A DNA stretch of 21,546 nucleotides, from positions 1 to 21,546 of the IMG/VR virus record IMGVR_UViG_3300046389_000217; one strand, 5' to 3'. The position numbers and the translations under genes are program-made. Positions 7,547 to 15,123 of the stretch are shown here, piece by piece (within the stretch, counting starts at the first letter, position 1; every line of letters starts with the position of its first letter). The notes under the pieces are model-generated. The model saw only the letters and a program-made list of their open reading frames with translations. It did not search any database and was not told the DNA's origin. This DNA is from a virus.

Positions 7547-9290
7547 TATTTTTAACTAACTCACTACCAAAACTTTCAGAGTATTCACCATCACCCATTA
7601 CCTGATCTATTATATCTTTCTTTTTCTGTAATATATTATAGATGGTCATTTCAATAGTATTTTCGAAAACGGGATAGTAGACAAGTACACTGTTCTTCTG
7701 TCCATACCTATACGCTCTGTCTTCTGCTTGTGAGTGGTCAGCAGGAACAAACGATAAATCATTAAAGATAACCGTATCTGCGGCTGTTAAAGTTATACCA
7801 ACTCCTGCCGCTTTTATATTACCAATGAATATCTTTACTTTATCTTCATTTTGAAATCTATCGACGGATTGTTGTCTCCTATCCTTTGACATCCTACCGT
7901 CTAACACCACCGCTTTCTTTCCATATTTCTCATAAATCATATCTAAAGACATGGTAAAATTGGTAAAAACTATTACTTTTCTGCCCTGTTCTAAAACCTT
8001 GTCGATTAATTCACAAGTATGGTCTACTTTCTCTATTGCGATAAGTTGTCTTAATTTCATTAATCTATTAAGAGTAACCGTGAGACTCTCTTTCTTCCTA
8101 TTTTCCTTACTTATCCTTAAGAACTCACTTAATTCATCATCATAAAATGAGTTTTTTAGTTCTAACCATATTGGGGAAATTATTTTTTCGGGTAGATCTA
8201 AAATATCAGTCTTCATTCTCCTTAAAACAACCGCCTTAGTTTGTTCTCTTAATTCATCTAAATTACTTGCACCACTTGTATTCCATATTTTCCTACCACC
8301 AACTCTAAATTGGTAACCCTTACAATATCTTAAAACATAACTCTTCCAATTAAGTGTTAGAGGTGAGTTTACAATTTTTAATAAGTTGAAATAGTTGATT
8401 GGTCTTGAGGTCATGGGTGTGCCCGTGAGTAACCAAACCTTAGGTATTTTTGCAAGTATGTCATTTAACAGTTTTGTTCTCTGTGCCTGACTATTTGAGA
8501 TGTAGTGTGCTTCGTCAACTATCGCTAAATCAAACCCTTCATTTAAAATTATTTTATATGCGTCACTATCCTCGGTATTCTCTGTTGTGTGAAAGTTTTT
8601 AAGTATATCATAGTTTATGATGTAATATTTAAAAGTGGACCCCCACTTCTTACCTTCAACAATTAATACATTTTCATCCGAATAGAGTTCTATTTCTCTC
8701 TTCCAATTGATTTTAAGGGATGCTGGACAAACTATTAATACCTTTTTAACATCACTCTCCAAAGATGCAATAACTGTACTTGTAGTCTTCCCTAACCCCA
8801 TATCGTCGGCAAGAATAAATTTATTGTTGGCCAATAATTTTTCTATTGCTATTTTTTGGTGTTCCATTGGAGGTCTGTGAGAATATGGACTATAATCTAC
8901 TTCACGGTCTAAGGTCTTCTCTTCTTGAATAACAGACGCTTTCGGTATCCACATAGATATGGGTTTCATATCATTAGTTAAGTTCCCCCATATATTATAT
9001 GCCTTATCACTCTCACATAGTAATTTCTCCACCCAAACTTGTTCGACGGGTTTCATAAGTAGTCTGTCTTCTTGTAGTTTAGTACCAAAGGACTTTGCAA
9101 TTGATAGATACTTTCGAGCAACTTTAGGTACTACCTCATGATATTTTATGACGTAGTCTGACTGTGGACGAGTTAAACTATAATTTTTCGATCTTTCGAA
9201 TTTATGTTTTAGGTCCAATATATGGTTATTATAACCTGTATATCCTGTTACAATCTCCCTTGCTTGTATTTCGGGTAATAACTTTCCCAT
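7536..9290 (-). CDS. SNF2-family DNA helicase/translocase
   Basis: A 584-residue SF2 ATPase of the SNF2 class, resembling compact SMARCAL1-type and phage SNF2 enzymes. Motifs in order: Q-like region PMEHQKIAIE (141-150); Walker A DDMGLGKT (162-169); motif Ia VCPASLKINW; DEAH box at 259-262 in IVDEAHYISN; motif III LLTGTPMTSR (287-296); the second RecA lobe with VIVFTNF, then GNIKAAGVGITLTAADTVIF (490-509); and motif VI QAEDRAYRYGQ (521-531). All expected ATPase residues are present. The N-terminal 140 residues hold no domain I can name. Such enzymes remodel forks, drive annealing or strip proteins from DNA; T4 UvsW is a functional but not close counterpart. The gene lies inside the neck-gene block on the opposite strand. 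A weak TATTTAG (9304-9298) precedes the ATG. Confidence 0.92.
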   Translation of the reverse strand: MGKLLPEIQAREIVTGYTGYNNHILDLKHKFERSKNYSLTRPQSDYVIKYHEVVPKVARKYLSIAKSFGTKLQEDRLLMKPVEQVWVEKLLCESDKAYNIWGNLTNDMKPISMWIPKASVIQEEKTLDREVDYSPYSHRPPMEHQKIAIEKLLANNKFILADDMGLGKTTSTVIASLESDVKKVLIVCPASLKINWKREIELYSDENVLIVEGKKWGSTFKYYIINYDILKNFHTTENTEDSDAYKIILNEGFDLAIVDEAHYISNSQAQRTKLLNDILAKIPKVWLLTGTPMTSRPINYFNLLKIVNSPLTLNWKSYVLRYCKGYQFRVGGRKIWNTSGASNLDELREQTKAVVLRRMKTDILDLPEKIISPIWLELKNSFYDDELSEFLRISKENRKKESLTVTLNRLMKLRQLIAIEKVDHTCELIDKVLEQGRKVIVFTNFTMSLDMIYEKYGKKAVVLDGRMSKDRRQQSVDRFQNEDKVKIFIGNIKAAGVGITLTAADTVIFNDLSFVPADHSQAEDRAYRYGQKNSVLVYYPVFENTIEMTIYNILQKKKDIIDQVMGDGEYSESFGSELVKNIKT

Positions 9291-9330
9291 GTATAAACTA
9301 AATATAAGGAATTCAAATCAGTTTTTAAAC

Positions 9331-9337
9331 TATTTAT
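9331..9337 (+). promoter_or_regulatory. TATTTAT motif, candidate late promoter, 4 bases before ATG
   Basis: TATTTAT is followed by CTAT and then the ATG at 9342. The 14-base block TATTTATCTATATG is identical to the one before the tape measure gene at 16035-16048. Confidence 0.6.
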
Positions 9338-9341
9338 CTAT

Positions 9342-9854
9342 ATGAGTAAAAAATTACCAATTAAAAGAATGAGTAAATTCTTCTCTGAGGAAGACTTTGA
9401 CTTTAATGTTCAAATAGGTCAGGAATATCTTCATGGGGATTTAAATATGAAATTGGTACTCTACCGTGTTGATACTGAGAGTACAGATACTGATGCTGTA
9501 TATGCTGAAGTCGGGAAAGATCAAATAAAGTTTTTCCCACCTATCGAGTTCAACGCATTAGTTAAAATAGAACCACCTAAAAATGAATCTTACAAACCCG
9601 GTTTAGTCCGTTATATAGAGCCTGGTAATATGACCGTATCTGTTTACATAAGTCATTTACAAGATTTAGGGGTTGACATAAAATACGGAGATTTTATTGC
9701 ATATCCTGAAACAGAAGATAAAGTTAGATATTATACAGTTTCAAATGACGGTAAAGTAACATCTGACAATAGACATAATATGTTTGGGTTTAAACCACAT
9801 TACAGAACAATAACATGTGTACCAGCACAAGAATCGGAATTTAGAGGAATTTAA
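9342..9854 (+). CDS. Virion structural protein in the gp14 (neck) position
   Basis: A 170-residue, largely beta protein. The C-terminal half has a GDFIAYPET segment followed by YYTVSNDGKV, then FGFKPHYRTITCVPA. This layout (a 'GD.I.yp' strand, a hydrophobic strand, an aromatic turn) is reminiscent of the T4 gp14 neck protein, where GDLIYFPMD is followed by a similar strand, but the overall similarity is too low to be sure. Position supports a neck or connector role: the next gene, only 2 bases away, is a gp15-like tail completion protein, and the gp13-like gene lies upstream on the other strand. It is translated from an ATG 4 bases after a TATTTAT motif, with no Shine-Dalgarno. It could instead be another head-tail joining protein. 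Confidence 0.5.
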   Translation: MSKKLPIKRMSKFFSEEDFDFNVQIGQEYLHGDLNMKLVLYRVDTESTDTDAVYAEVGKDQIKFFPPIEFNALVKIEPPKNESYKPGLVRYIEPGNMTVSVYISHLQDLGVDIKYGDFIAYPETEDKVRYYTVSNDGKVTSDNRHNMFGFKPHYRTITCVPAQESEFRGI

Positions 9855-9856
9855 TA

Positions 9857-11089
9857 ATGGCAATACCAAAAAGAAAAAATAACATAAAGGTTTATCAAGG
9901 TAATGAGTTAATGGGTAGGCGACAGGAATTACTCGATAAGATCACTCAAGGTGATTCCTATCTTCCTGATTCGGTATTACATGATGATTTGGACTTGGGT
10001 ATGTTAGATTTTGTTAAAAAGAATTTTGTAGTCGTTTCGGACGGTGTACAAATTCCCATCATACCTAAAATTTTGACACTTCAAAGATGGGGTGAGTTTA
10101 CAAACACGTGGAATTTTTCAGATTTAGATGGTAATCCGTCTCTACCTTTTATAAGTGTCATAAGGAAACCAGATGTACAACTTGGTACTAATCCGAGTTT
10201 ACAGAGAACTATACCTGATCGACAACAATTTCACTACGCCACAGTACCGACATGGAATGGTACTCAGGTAGGTGCTGACATATATAAGATACCTCAACCT
10301 GTCCCTATTGATATAAGTTACGATATTACTATTGTTTGTACAAAATTCAGAGATTTAAATAAGTTTAATCAAATAATATTACAGAAGTTTACTTCAAGAC
10401 AGGCATATACCACGGTAAAAGGACATTATGTCCCAATAGTGTTAGATAATATAGAAGACAACACACCCGTGAATTTAGAAACAAGAAGATTCTACGTCCA
10501 AAACTATAAGTTCACTTTATTAGGTTTTATTATAGACGATGAAGAATTTGAAGTGAAACCCGCAGTTAGTAGATTATTTTTAATGAATGAGTTTATTAAA
10601 AGTAATAATTTTGAGAAAAAATATTTAACTAAGAATTTAGAGATTACTGTCGCTAATTTCACTGCTGATGGAGTACAAACAATCTTTAGTGTGGGTGAAA
10701 CGATAGGTATACTTTTTAATACCACCATTAATGGATTACTACAAGAAAGGGGTGTTGAATTTAATCATGTTTCTTTAACTTCTAAAATAAGTTTTGTTGA
10801 ACCTCCGAGAGAAGGGTCCAAAGTAACAATTACTTATTACAAAGGTAGGTCAAGTGTTTTTGTCGATTCCGACGGGAATGTTAGACAGGTATCTACAGAA
10901 TATTTTGACTACTCAGGAGGTGGTCTTTCATTTACTACAGTAAACAATATAGATAGTGTTATTAGTTTAGATTTAAACGGTCTATTATTAGAAGAAGGTA
11001 GTGATTTCGATATTACGGGTGGTACTGAAGTAACACTAAATGGAACTCCTCGAATTGGTTCAAGAATAGGTATTACTTATTTATTTTAA
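9857..11089 (+). CDS. Tail sheath stabiliser/completion protein, gp15-like, with C-terminal beta repeats
   Basis: A 410-residue protein. Residues about 50-240 match the layout of T4 gp15, the ring that caps the tail tube and sheath and joins them to the neck. IPIIPKILTLQRW corresponds to the early strands. PVPIDISYDITIVCTKFRDLNKF (149-171) matches the 'P.pi...Y.l.i.tr..d' segment, and the VPIVLDN...LETRRFYVQNYKFTLLGFI region (192-225) matches 'i.l....dn...rR.....f...g'. T4 gp15 is 272 residues, so about 150 are added here. The extra part has two related beta modules: about 264-329, with INGLLQERGVEF and GSKVTITYYKG, and about 356-410, with LNGLLLEEGSDF and GSRIGITYLF. Such 'NGlL.e.G.dF' units recur in phage structural proteins. 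The gene begins 2 bases after the previous one, and its stop codon sits in a terminator hairpin. Confidence 0.7.
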   Translation: MAIPKRKNNIKVYQGNELMGRRQELLDKITQGDSYLPDSVLHDDLDLGMLDFVKKNFVVVSDGVQIPIIPKILTLQRWGEFTNTWNFSDLDGNPSLPFISVIRKPDVQLGTNPSLQRTIPDRQQFHYATVPTWNGTQVGADIYKIPQPVPIDISYDITIVCTKFRDLNKFNQIILQKFTSRQAYTTVKGHYVPIVLDNIEDNTPVNLETRRFYVQNYKFTLLGFIIDDEEFEVKPAVSRLFLMNEFIKSNNFEKKYLTKNLEITVANFTADGVQTIFSVGETIGILFNTTINGLLQERGVEFNHVSLTSKISFVEPPREGSKVTITYYKGRSSVFVDSDGNVRQVSTEYFDYSGGGLSFTTVNNIDSVISLDLNGLLLEEGSDFDITGGTEVTLNGTPRIGSRIGITYLF

Positions 11090-11130
11090 CCCACTGGGTT
11101 TTTTGGGTTTTTATTTTAACCCACTGGGTT
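11081..11130 (+). repeat. Two identical 20-base direct repeats containing terminator hairpins
   Basis: TTATTTTAACCCACTGGGTT occurs at 11081-11100 and again, identical, at 11111-11130, a 30-base period. The first copy contains the last codons and TAA of the gp15-like gene. Each copy holds the same short inverted repeat. Confidence 0.9.
11088..11117 (+). terminator. Rho-independent terminator of the gp15-like gene, duplicated downstream
   Basis: AACCC (11088-11092), loop ACT, GGGTT (11096-11100), then a T-rich tract (TTTTGGGTTTTTATTTT). The stem is only 5 bp, but a second identical hairpin follows at 11118-11130, which may make up for it. The stop codon TAA overlaps the 5' arm. Confidence 0.6.
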
Positions 11131-11132
11131 TA

Positions 11133-11192
11133 TATTTTAATTGGCACAAACCCGCCACACATACATGATATGTATTTTAATTGGCAGAAACC
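11133..11192 (+). repeat. Two near-identical 20-base direct repeats with 40-base period
   Basis: TATTTTAATTGGCACAAACC at 11133-11152 and TATTTTAATTGGCAGAAACC at 11173-11192 differ at one base. They share the leading TATTTTAA with the repeat pair just upstream. The second copy ends at the stop codon of the small minus-strand gene. Between them lies ACATA-CATGA-TATGT (11159-11173), a short inverted repeat. They could be protein-binding sites or debris of a local duplication. Confidence 0.85.
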
Positions 11193-11350
11193 TATTCACC
11201 GTATAAACCTCTTTTTCGATCCACACAATTGGTTTCTATCCACTTTTCCACAACTTTATAAATTTTAAAACCATTATCATCACAATACTTTTTTAAGATA
11301 TCATGGTGTTTTTGACTTATTTTGATGTTTTTGGGGGTTTTGTCGCTCAT
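11192..11350 (-). CDS. Small ribbon-helix-helix-like DNA-binding protein (52 aa)
   Basis: The minus strand encodes a 52-residue protein, from the ATG at 11350 to the TAG at 11194-11192. It starts MSDKTPKNIKISQKHHDILK, continues KKYCDDNGFKIYKVVEKWIE and ends in a basic/polar tail. A short strand (KNIKIS), a helix (QKHHDILKKYCDDNG), a turn and a second helix (KIYKVVEKWIETN) give the ribbon-helix-helix plan of Arc/CopG-type regulators, which bind DNA as dimers through the strand. Composition and spacing look like a real gene, and a TATTTAT motif lies exactly 4 bases before its ATG, as for three other genes here. It sits alone on the minus strand between the gp15-like gene and the sheath gene, so it may regulate one or both. 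The fold is inferred from pattern only. Confidence 0.65.
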   Translation of the reverse strand: MSDKTPKNIKISQKHHDILKKYCDDNGFKIYKVVEKWIETNCVDRKRGLYGE

Positions 11351-11407
11351 AAAGATAAATATAGATAAAAAAATATCTTTAAATATCCCAAAATAGAAAA
11401 CTTGGGA
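11351..11407. promoter_or_regulatory. Inverted repeats between the RHH-like gene and sheath gene, possible operator
   Basis: Two inverted repeats lie in the divergent gap: AAAGATA (11351-11357) with TATCTTT (11374-11380), spanning the minus-strand TATTTAT motif, and TCCCAA (11386-11391) with TTGGGA (11402-11407). They are candidate binding sites for the adjacent regulator-like protein, though short inverted repeats are common in AT-rich DNA. Confidence 0.35.
11355..11361 (-). promoter_or_regulatory. TATTTAT motif, candidate promoter of the RHH-like gene, 4 bases before ATG
   Basis: Read on the minus strand: TATTTAT, CTTT, ATG. The spacing is the same as at 2138, 9331 and 16035. Confidence 0.5.
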
Positions 11408-11428
11408 ACTCTTTACTAAAAACTAAGA

Positions 11429-11435
11429 TATTTAT
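11429..11435 (+). promoter_or_regulatory. TATTTAT motif, candidate late promoter of the sheath gene
   Basis: TATTTAT lies 35 bases before the ATG at 11471. The spacing is the same as for the tube gene. The intervening bases are A-rich and free of G-rich ribosome sites, as expected for a Bacteroidota leader. Confidence 0.55.
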
Positions 11436-11470
11436 AGTAAACAATAAAAATTTATAATTAAAGTTAATCG

Positions 11471-14284
11471 ATGGCAAATTCAAACAGAGTATTCGTTTCT
11501 CCAGGTGTATATACCTCAGAAAAGGATTTAACGTTCGTAGCACAAAGTGTGGGTGTGACCACATTAGGGTTATCAGGTGAGGCACTAAAAGGACCTGCAT
11601 TTGAACCAATTCTAATAAGAAATTTTGACGAATTCAAAACATATTTTGGACCTACTTCACCAACTAAATTTTCGGACGGTAACCCAAAATACGAATTGGG
11701 TTATGTCGCAAAATCATACCTTCAAGAATCTAACCAATTATTTGTAACAAGAGTTTTAGGTTTGACGGGTTACGTACCAAAAATAACATACGCAATTAAA
11801 ACATTAGGCGGAATAACAGTAGACCTTACAGGTGGAACTACAAATACGGTAGAGGATCTTATAGGAACTGGTTTAGATATTTCAACTTATTCATTATTTG
11901 AAAACCTAAGTGGGAAGACAGCAAATGATGGAAGTTCTATGTCTGACTGGATTACAAATTTAGGTGTCTTAGCTGACGGATCATGGTTTACTATTGGTTT
12001 AGTTGATGGGGCAGAAACATTAAGTTTGGGATCGTCTTTACAGATAGCGGGACCAATAGGAACAAACAACAATAACAATTGGTATAACACTTATTTTACA
12101 GAAAACGGTCTTGGAGTAGTATCGGGTGTAAGTTCTTACCTTTTTGTTTGGGATCAGACAGATAACGGATTCAAAATAACAGAGTTTAGTTATAATGCTT
12201 CAGTAAATTCTGACTACGACAATATAGTGGTACTATCACTAAGATCAAGAGGATCGTACCAAGGACAAACATTAAACCTTGAATTAGGTTCATCAAGTGA
12301 CATAAGTATTGCGTCATCCACTTTAGGGACCGACCCACTATCAGAATTTACACTTAATGTTACAGGTTCTACAAGTGGTGCTAAATCATTTACATGTACG
12401 TTGAATACATCATCTACTAAATATGTTTCTAAAGTATTGGGTAATACTAATTTTGATAAGAAGAAAAATGAAGTACCTCTTTATGTTTTTGAAGAGTATC
12501 CAAAATTATTATCAGCACTTTACGGACAAGGACTTGTTAGAGGTTTAGACATTACACATGTTTCACATAACGTAGGAAACGATTATTTAAATCAATGGGA
12601 AACACCAGCATCACCAACAGTTGTATCTGAAGTGAGAGGTGGTATTGTTTCCGACCTATTCAGTGTAATTAGTATATCAGATGGAAATGCTGCAAACACA
12701 CAATTAAAAATTCAAGTTCAGAATATTGACCTTGATTCAGGTGAGTTTGATTTGATAATTAGAGATTTTAATGATACTGATAATAATATTTCAGTACTTG
12801 AAAAATTCTCAAGATGTACAATGAACCCTGACCTACCTGGTTACATCGCTAAAAAGATAGGTACTTCAGATGGTGAGTATGAGTTACGTTCGAAATATAT
12901 AATGTTGAACATGGCTGAAGATGCACCTGTAGATGCATTTCCTGCAGGATTTAAAGGATTTACATCAGATTTCTTAGGTACATCTAAAGTTGGTAACGTA
13001 CTATTCAAAACAAAATATAATGTGGCGGGTGACGTTGTTTCTTATAACTCACAAGGTACAGAACAAAAAACTAACGGAGATAAAATCAGAAAAGTTACTT
13101 TAGGTTTATCATCTCAAATTGGTTTCGATAGAGATTTATTTGAATATAAAGGAAACGCTGCGAGTTCAACATCACATAGTTTCCACCTTTCAAGTCAGGC
13201 GTCTGGTATATCAGGTTTTAAAACAACACCGTATGATTTAGAAGGAAATGATAAAGGTTTATTAGAAAGTAAATCATATAGAAAATTTACATTCGCAGTT
13301 TGTGGTGGTTTTGATGGTTGGGATATCTACAGAGGAACAAGAACAAATGGAGATGGTTACATCTTTGGTAAAAACACTTATGTAAGTGGACACACATCTA
13401 ACGGTGGTGTATTTAGTGATACTGTTGGAAACTCAGATTATTACGCATATTTAGCGGGAATTGAAACATTCTCTAATCCTGAAGCGGTTGATATCAACAT
13501 ATTTGCAACACCAGGTATTGATTTCTATAACCATAGTTCATTAACTAATCAAGCAATTGATATGATAGAAGGTGATAGAGCGGATTCATTATACATCACT
13601 AACTCACCTAACACTTCAGATGTTGACGAAATAGTTGACCAATTGGATGAAGTTGATTTAGATACTAACTACACGGCAACATATTGGCCTTGGATACAAG
13701 TAAGAGATGGGGACAATGCAACTCAGTTATACATTCCACCAACAGGTGAGGTTGTTAAGAATATCGCACTAACAGATAACGTTTCTTATCCTTGGTTCGC
13801 AGTAGCGGGATACCAAAGAGGTTTAGTAAATGCAATCAAAGCGAAGAAGAAGTTGACGTTAGATAACAGAGATGATCTATATAATGCAAGAATTAACCCA
13901 ATTGCAACGTTCTCAGATACGGGTACTATAATTTGGGGTAACAAAACATTACAAGTTAGAGAGTCTGCACTTGATAGAATCAACGTAAGAAGATTATTAT
14001 TAAGAGCGAGAAAATTAATTTCAGCGGTGGCAGTTAGATTGTTATTTGAACAAAATGACGAACAAGTAAGAAATGAATTTTTAAGATTGGTTAACCCAAT
14101 ATTAGAATCTATTAAGAAAGAAAGAGGTTTATACGAATTTAGAGTAGTTGTGTCTAACGATCCAGAAGATATAGACGCGAACACACTAAGAGGTAAGATT
14201 TATGTTAAACCAACTAGATCTCTTGAATTCATTGATGTAGAATTCTTAATTACTCCAACAGGAGCATCATTTGAGAATATCTAA
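11471..14284 (+). CDS. Tail sheath protein, T4 gp18-like
   Basis: Contractile tail sheath subunit, 937 residues against about 659 for T4 gp18. The N-terminus has the sheath signature FVSPGVYTSEKD (8-19), then an AILIRNFDEF-like segment (LIRNFDEFKTYFG) and YVAKSYLQESNQLFVTRVL, the conserved start of the core domain. The C-terminal 240 residues are the polymerising core: YWPWIQVRDGD, WFAVAGYQRGLV, RINPIATFSDTGTIIWGNKT, INVRRLLLRARKLIS, then GLYEFRVVVSNDPEDID and KIYVKPTRSLEFIDVEFLI. The middle (about 110-690) is long and Gly/Ser/Asn-rich. It should hold the variable, outward-facing insertion domains that account for the extra length. Subunits surround the tube and contract to drive it into the cell. 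The gene has its own TATTTAT motif with a 35-base A-rich leader and is followed by a structured gap. Confidence 0.93.
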   Translation: MANSNRVFVSPGVYTSEKDLTFVAQSVGVTTLGLSGEALKGPAFEPILIRNFDEFKTYFGPTSPTKFSDGNPKYELGYVAKSYLQESNQLFVTRVLGLTGYVPKITYAIKTLGGITVDLTGGTTNTVEDLIGTGLDISTYSLFENLSGKTANDGSSMSDWITNLGVLADGSWFTIGLVDGAETLSLGSSLQIAGPIGTNNNNNWYNTYFTENGLGVVSGVSSYLFVWDQTDNGFKITEFSYNASVNSDYDNIVVLSLRSRGSYQGQTLNLELGSSSDISIASSTLGTDPLSEFTLNVTGSTSGAKSFTCTLNTSSTKYVSKVLGNTNFDKKKNEVPLYVFEEYPKLLSALYGQGLVRGLDITHVSHNVGNDYLNQWETPASPTVVSEVRGGIVSDLFSVISISDGNAANTQLKIQVQNIDLDSGEFDLIIRDFNDTDNNISVLEKFSRCTMNPDLPGYIAKKIGTSDGEYELRSKYIMLNMAEDAPVDAFPAGFKGFTSDFLGTSKVGNVLFKTKYNVAGDVVSYNSQGTEQKTNGDKIRKVTLGLSSQIGFDRDLFEYKGNAASSTSHSFHLSSQASGISGFKTTPYDLEGNDKGLLESKSYRKFTFAVCGGFDGWDIYRGTRTNGDGYIFGKNTYVSGHTSNGGVFSDTVGNSDYYAYLAGIETFSNPEAVDINIFATPGIDFYNHSSLTNQAIDMIEGDRADSLYITNSPNTSDVDEIVDQLDEVDLDTNYTATYWPWIQVRDGDNATQLYIPPTGEVVKNIALTDNVSYPWFAVAGYQRGLVNAIKAKKKLTLDNRDDLYNARINPIATFSDTGTIIWGNKTLQVRESALDRINVRRLLLRARKLISAVAVRLLFEQNDEQVRNEFLRLVNPILESIKKERGLYEFRVVVSNDPEDIDANTLRGKIYVKPTRSLEFIDVEFLITPTGASFENI

Positions 14285-14302
14285 TAGAATAAAAAAGGAA
14301 AA

Positions 14303-14324
14303 GGGAGGGTCTAACGACTCTCCC
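14303..14324 (+). terminator. Strong hairpin after the sheath gene, not followed by a T-tract
   Basis: GGGAGGGTC (14303-14311), loop TAAC, GACTCTCCC (14316-14324): a 9-bp stem with one G-U pair, 19 bases after the sheath stop. No T-run follows on the plus strand, while A-runs precede it. It may be a partial terminator, an mRNA-stabilising 3' structure or a processing site. Confidence 0.5.
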
Positions 14325-14346
14325 CTATCCAAAAGTAAAAATTGAG

Positions 14347-14470
14347 ATGACCCCAGTATATACTGGTTTAATATATACTAGATTTAATATATTATATAAT
14401 TTATATCCTATATTTCATACTAGTAATTACTGGGTAATAAAAAAATACGGAAATTAATTGACAATGTCAA
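14347..14470. other. AT-rich gap between sheath and tube with palindromes
   Basis: This untranslated stretch holds a perfect 14-bp palindrome CCAGTATATACTGG (14353-14366), an outer pair CCCAGTA (14352-14358) / TACTGGG (14428-14434) enclosing nearly all-A/T sequence, and TTGACA-A-TGTCAA (14458-14470). A 36-codon ORF (14347-14457) runs through it but shows no sign of being a gene. The competing stems suggest RNA structure or protein binding. Confidence 0.5.
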
Positions 14471-14512
14471 GTAGTTCTCAAATAAAAAAGAAAAATATTT
14501 CGTGAAGAGATA

Positions 14513-14519
14513 TATTTAT
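14513..14519 (+). promoter_or_regulatory. TATTTAT motif, candidate late promoter of the tube gene
   Basis: TATTTAT lies 35 bases before the ATG at 14555, exactly as for the sheath gene. The leader is A-rich (AATAATAGAATAACAAATAT and on) with no Shine-Dalgarno. Sheath and tube are the most abundant tail proteins, so a shared longer leader may aid translation. Confidence 0.55.
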
Positions 14520-14554
14520 AATAATAGAATAACAAATATAACAAAAATACAGAC

Positions 14555-15043
14555 ATGGCAGATTTATTAATGAAAATGCCGGTTCCTTACGAACCGAAAA
14601 GAGTTAACCGATTTATCGTTAGGTTCCCTTCATCATTGGGTATCAACGAGTGGTATGTAACATCAGCGGCTAGACCGAGTGCAAAAATCAACTCAGTAGA
14701 GATTCCTTTCTTAAATACTTCAACTTATGTTGCAGGTAGATTCGTATGGAATGAATTAAGAGTTAAGTTTAAAGATCCAATCGGACCATCAGCGTCTCAA
14801 GCGTTAATGGAATGGTTTAGATTACACGCAGAATCAGTAACAGGAAGAATGGGTTATGCTGCAGGGTATAAAAAAGATATTGAATTAGAAATGTTAGACC
14901 CAACAGGTGTTGTGGTTGAAAAATGGATTTTACAAGGTTCATTTATGACTGACTTAAACTTTAATGAACTTGACTACAACAATGATGCATTAGCAACAAT
15001 TGATTGTACGTTAAGAATGGATAGATGTATCCAAGTATACTAA
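14555..15043 (+). CDS. Tail tube protein, T4 gp19-like
   Basis: A 162-residue protein, essentially the length of T4 gp19 (163). It begins with a short arm and PKRVNRFIVRFPSSLGINEW, then WYVTSAARPSA and IPFLNTSTYVAGRFVWNELRVKF, where strands of the tube barrel are expected. A helix follows (SASQALMEWFRLHAE, about 80-94). The end, EKWILQGSFMTDLNFNELDY and ATIDCTLRMDRCIQVY, is typical of gp19-family proteins. Hexamer rings stack to form the inner tube through which DNA passes; the sheath packs around it. It sits directly after the sheath gene, as in T4, with its own TATTTAT motif and a strong terminator after the stop. Confidence 0.93.
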   Translation: MADLLMKMPVPYEPKRVNRFIVRFPSSLGINEWYVTSAARPSAKINSVEIPFLNTSTYVAGRFVWNELRVKFKDPIGPSASQALMEWFRLHAESVTGRMGYAAGYKKDIELEMLDPTGVVVEKWILQGSFMTDLNFNELDYNNDALATIDCTLRMDRCIQVY

Positions 15044-15067
15044 AAAAATAATCTGTCGAAATATTTC

Positions 15068-15108
15068 AAGGGGGTCTTTTATAAGGATCCCCTTTTTTAT
15101 TTTATTTA
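15068..15108 (+). terminator. Rho-independent terminator after the tube gene
   Basis: AAGGGGGTC (15068-15076), loop TTTTATAAG, GATCCCCTT (15086-15094): a 9-bp stem with one G-U pair running straight into TTTTTTATTTTATTT. It is the clearest terminator in the window and isolates the sheath and tube transcripts from the assembly genes. Confidence 0.9.
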
Positions 15109-15123
15109 AACTTTACTTTATAC

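Noticed and set aside
11078-11084. TATTTAT at the end of the gp15-like gene as another late promoter
   Set aside because: It lies in the final codons and is followed at once by terminator hairpins with no plus-strand gene close by; likely a chance match.
11133-11192. Phage attachment site or replication origin iterons
   Set aside because: Only two copies per repeat type, no integrase seen, and the repeats abut gene ends; no support beyond repetition.
14347-14457. 36-codon ORF between sheath and tube
   Set aside because: It runs through palindromes, has biased Tyr/Ile/Asn content from AT-rich DNA, and lacks a promoter-like motif close to its start.
14458-14463. TTGACA as a sigma70 -35 box
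   Set aside because: No TATAAT-like box at about 17 bases, and the apparent host uses a different promoter consensus; better seen as one arm of an inverted repeat.
14465-14506. 13-codon ORF starting ATGTCAAGTAGT
   Set aside because: Too short, and its ATG lies inside the TTGACA-A-TGTCAA inverted repeat; no supporting evidence.
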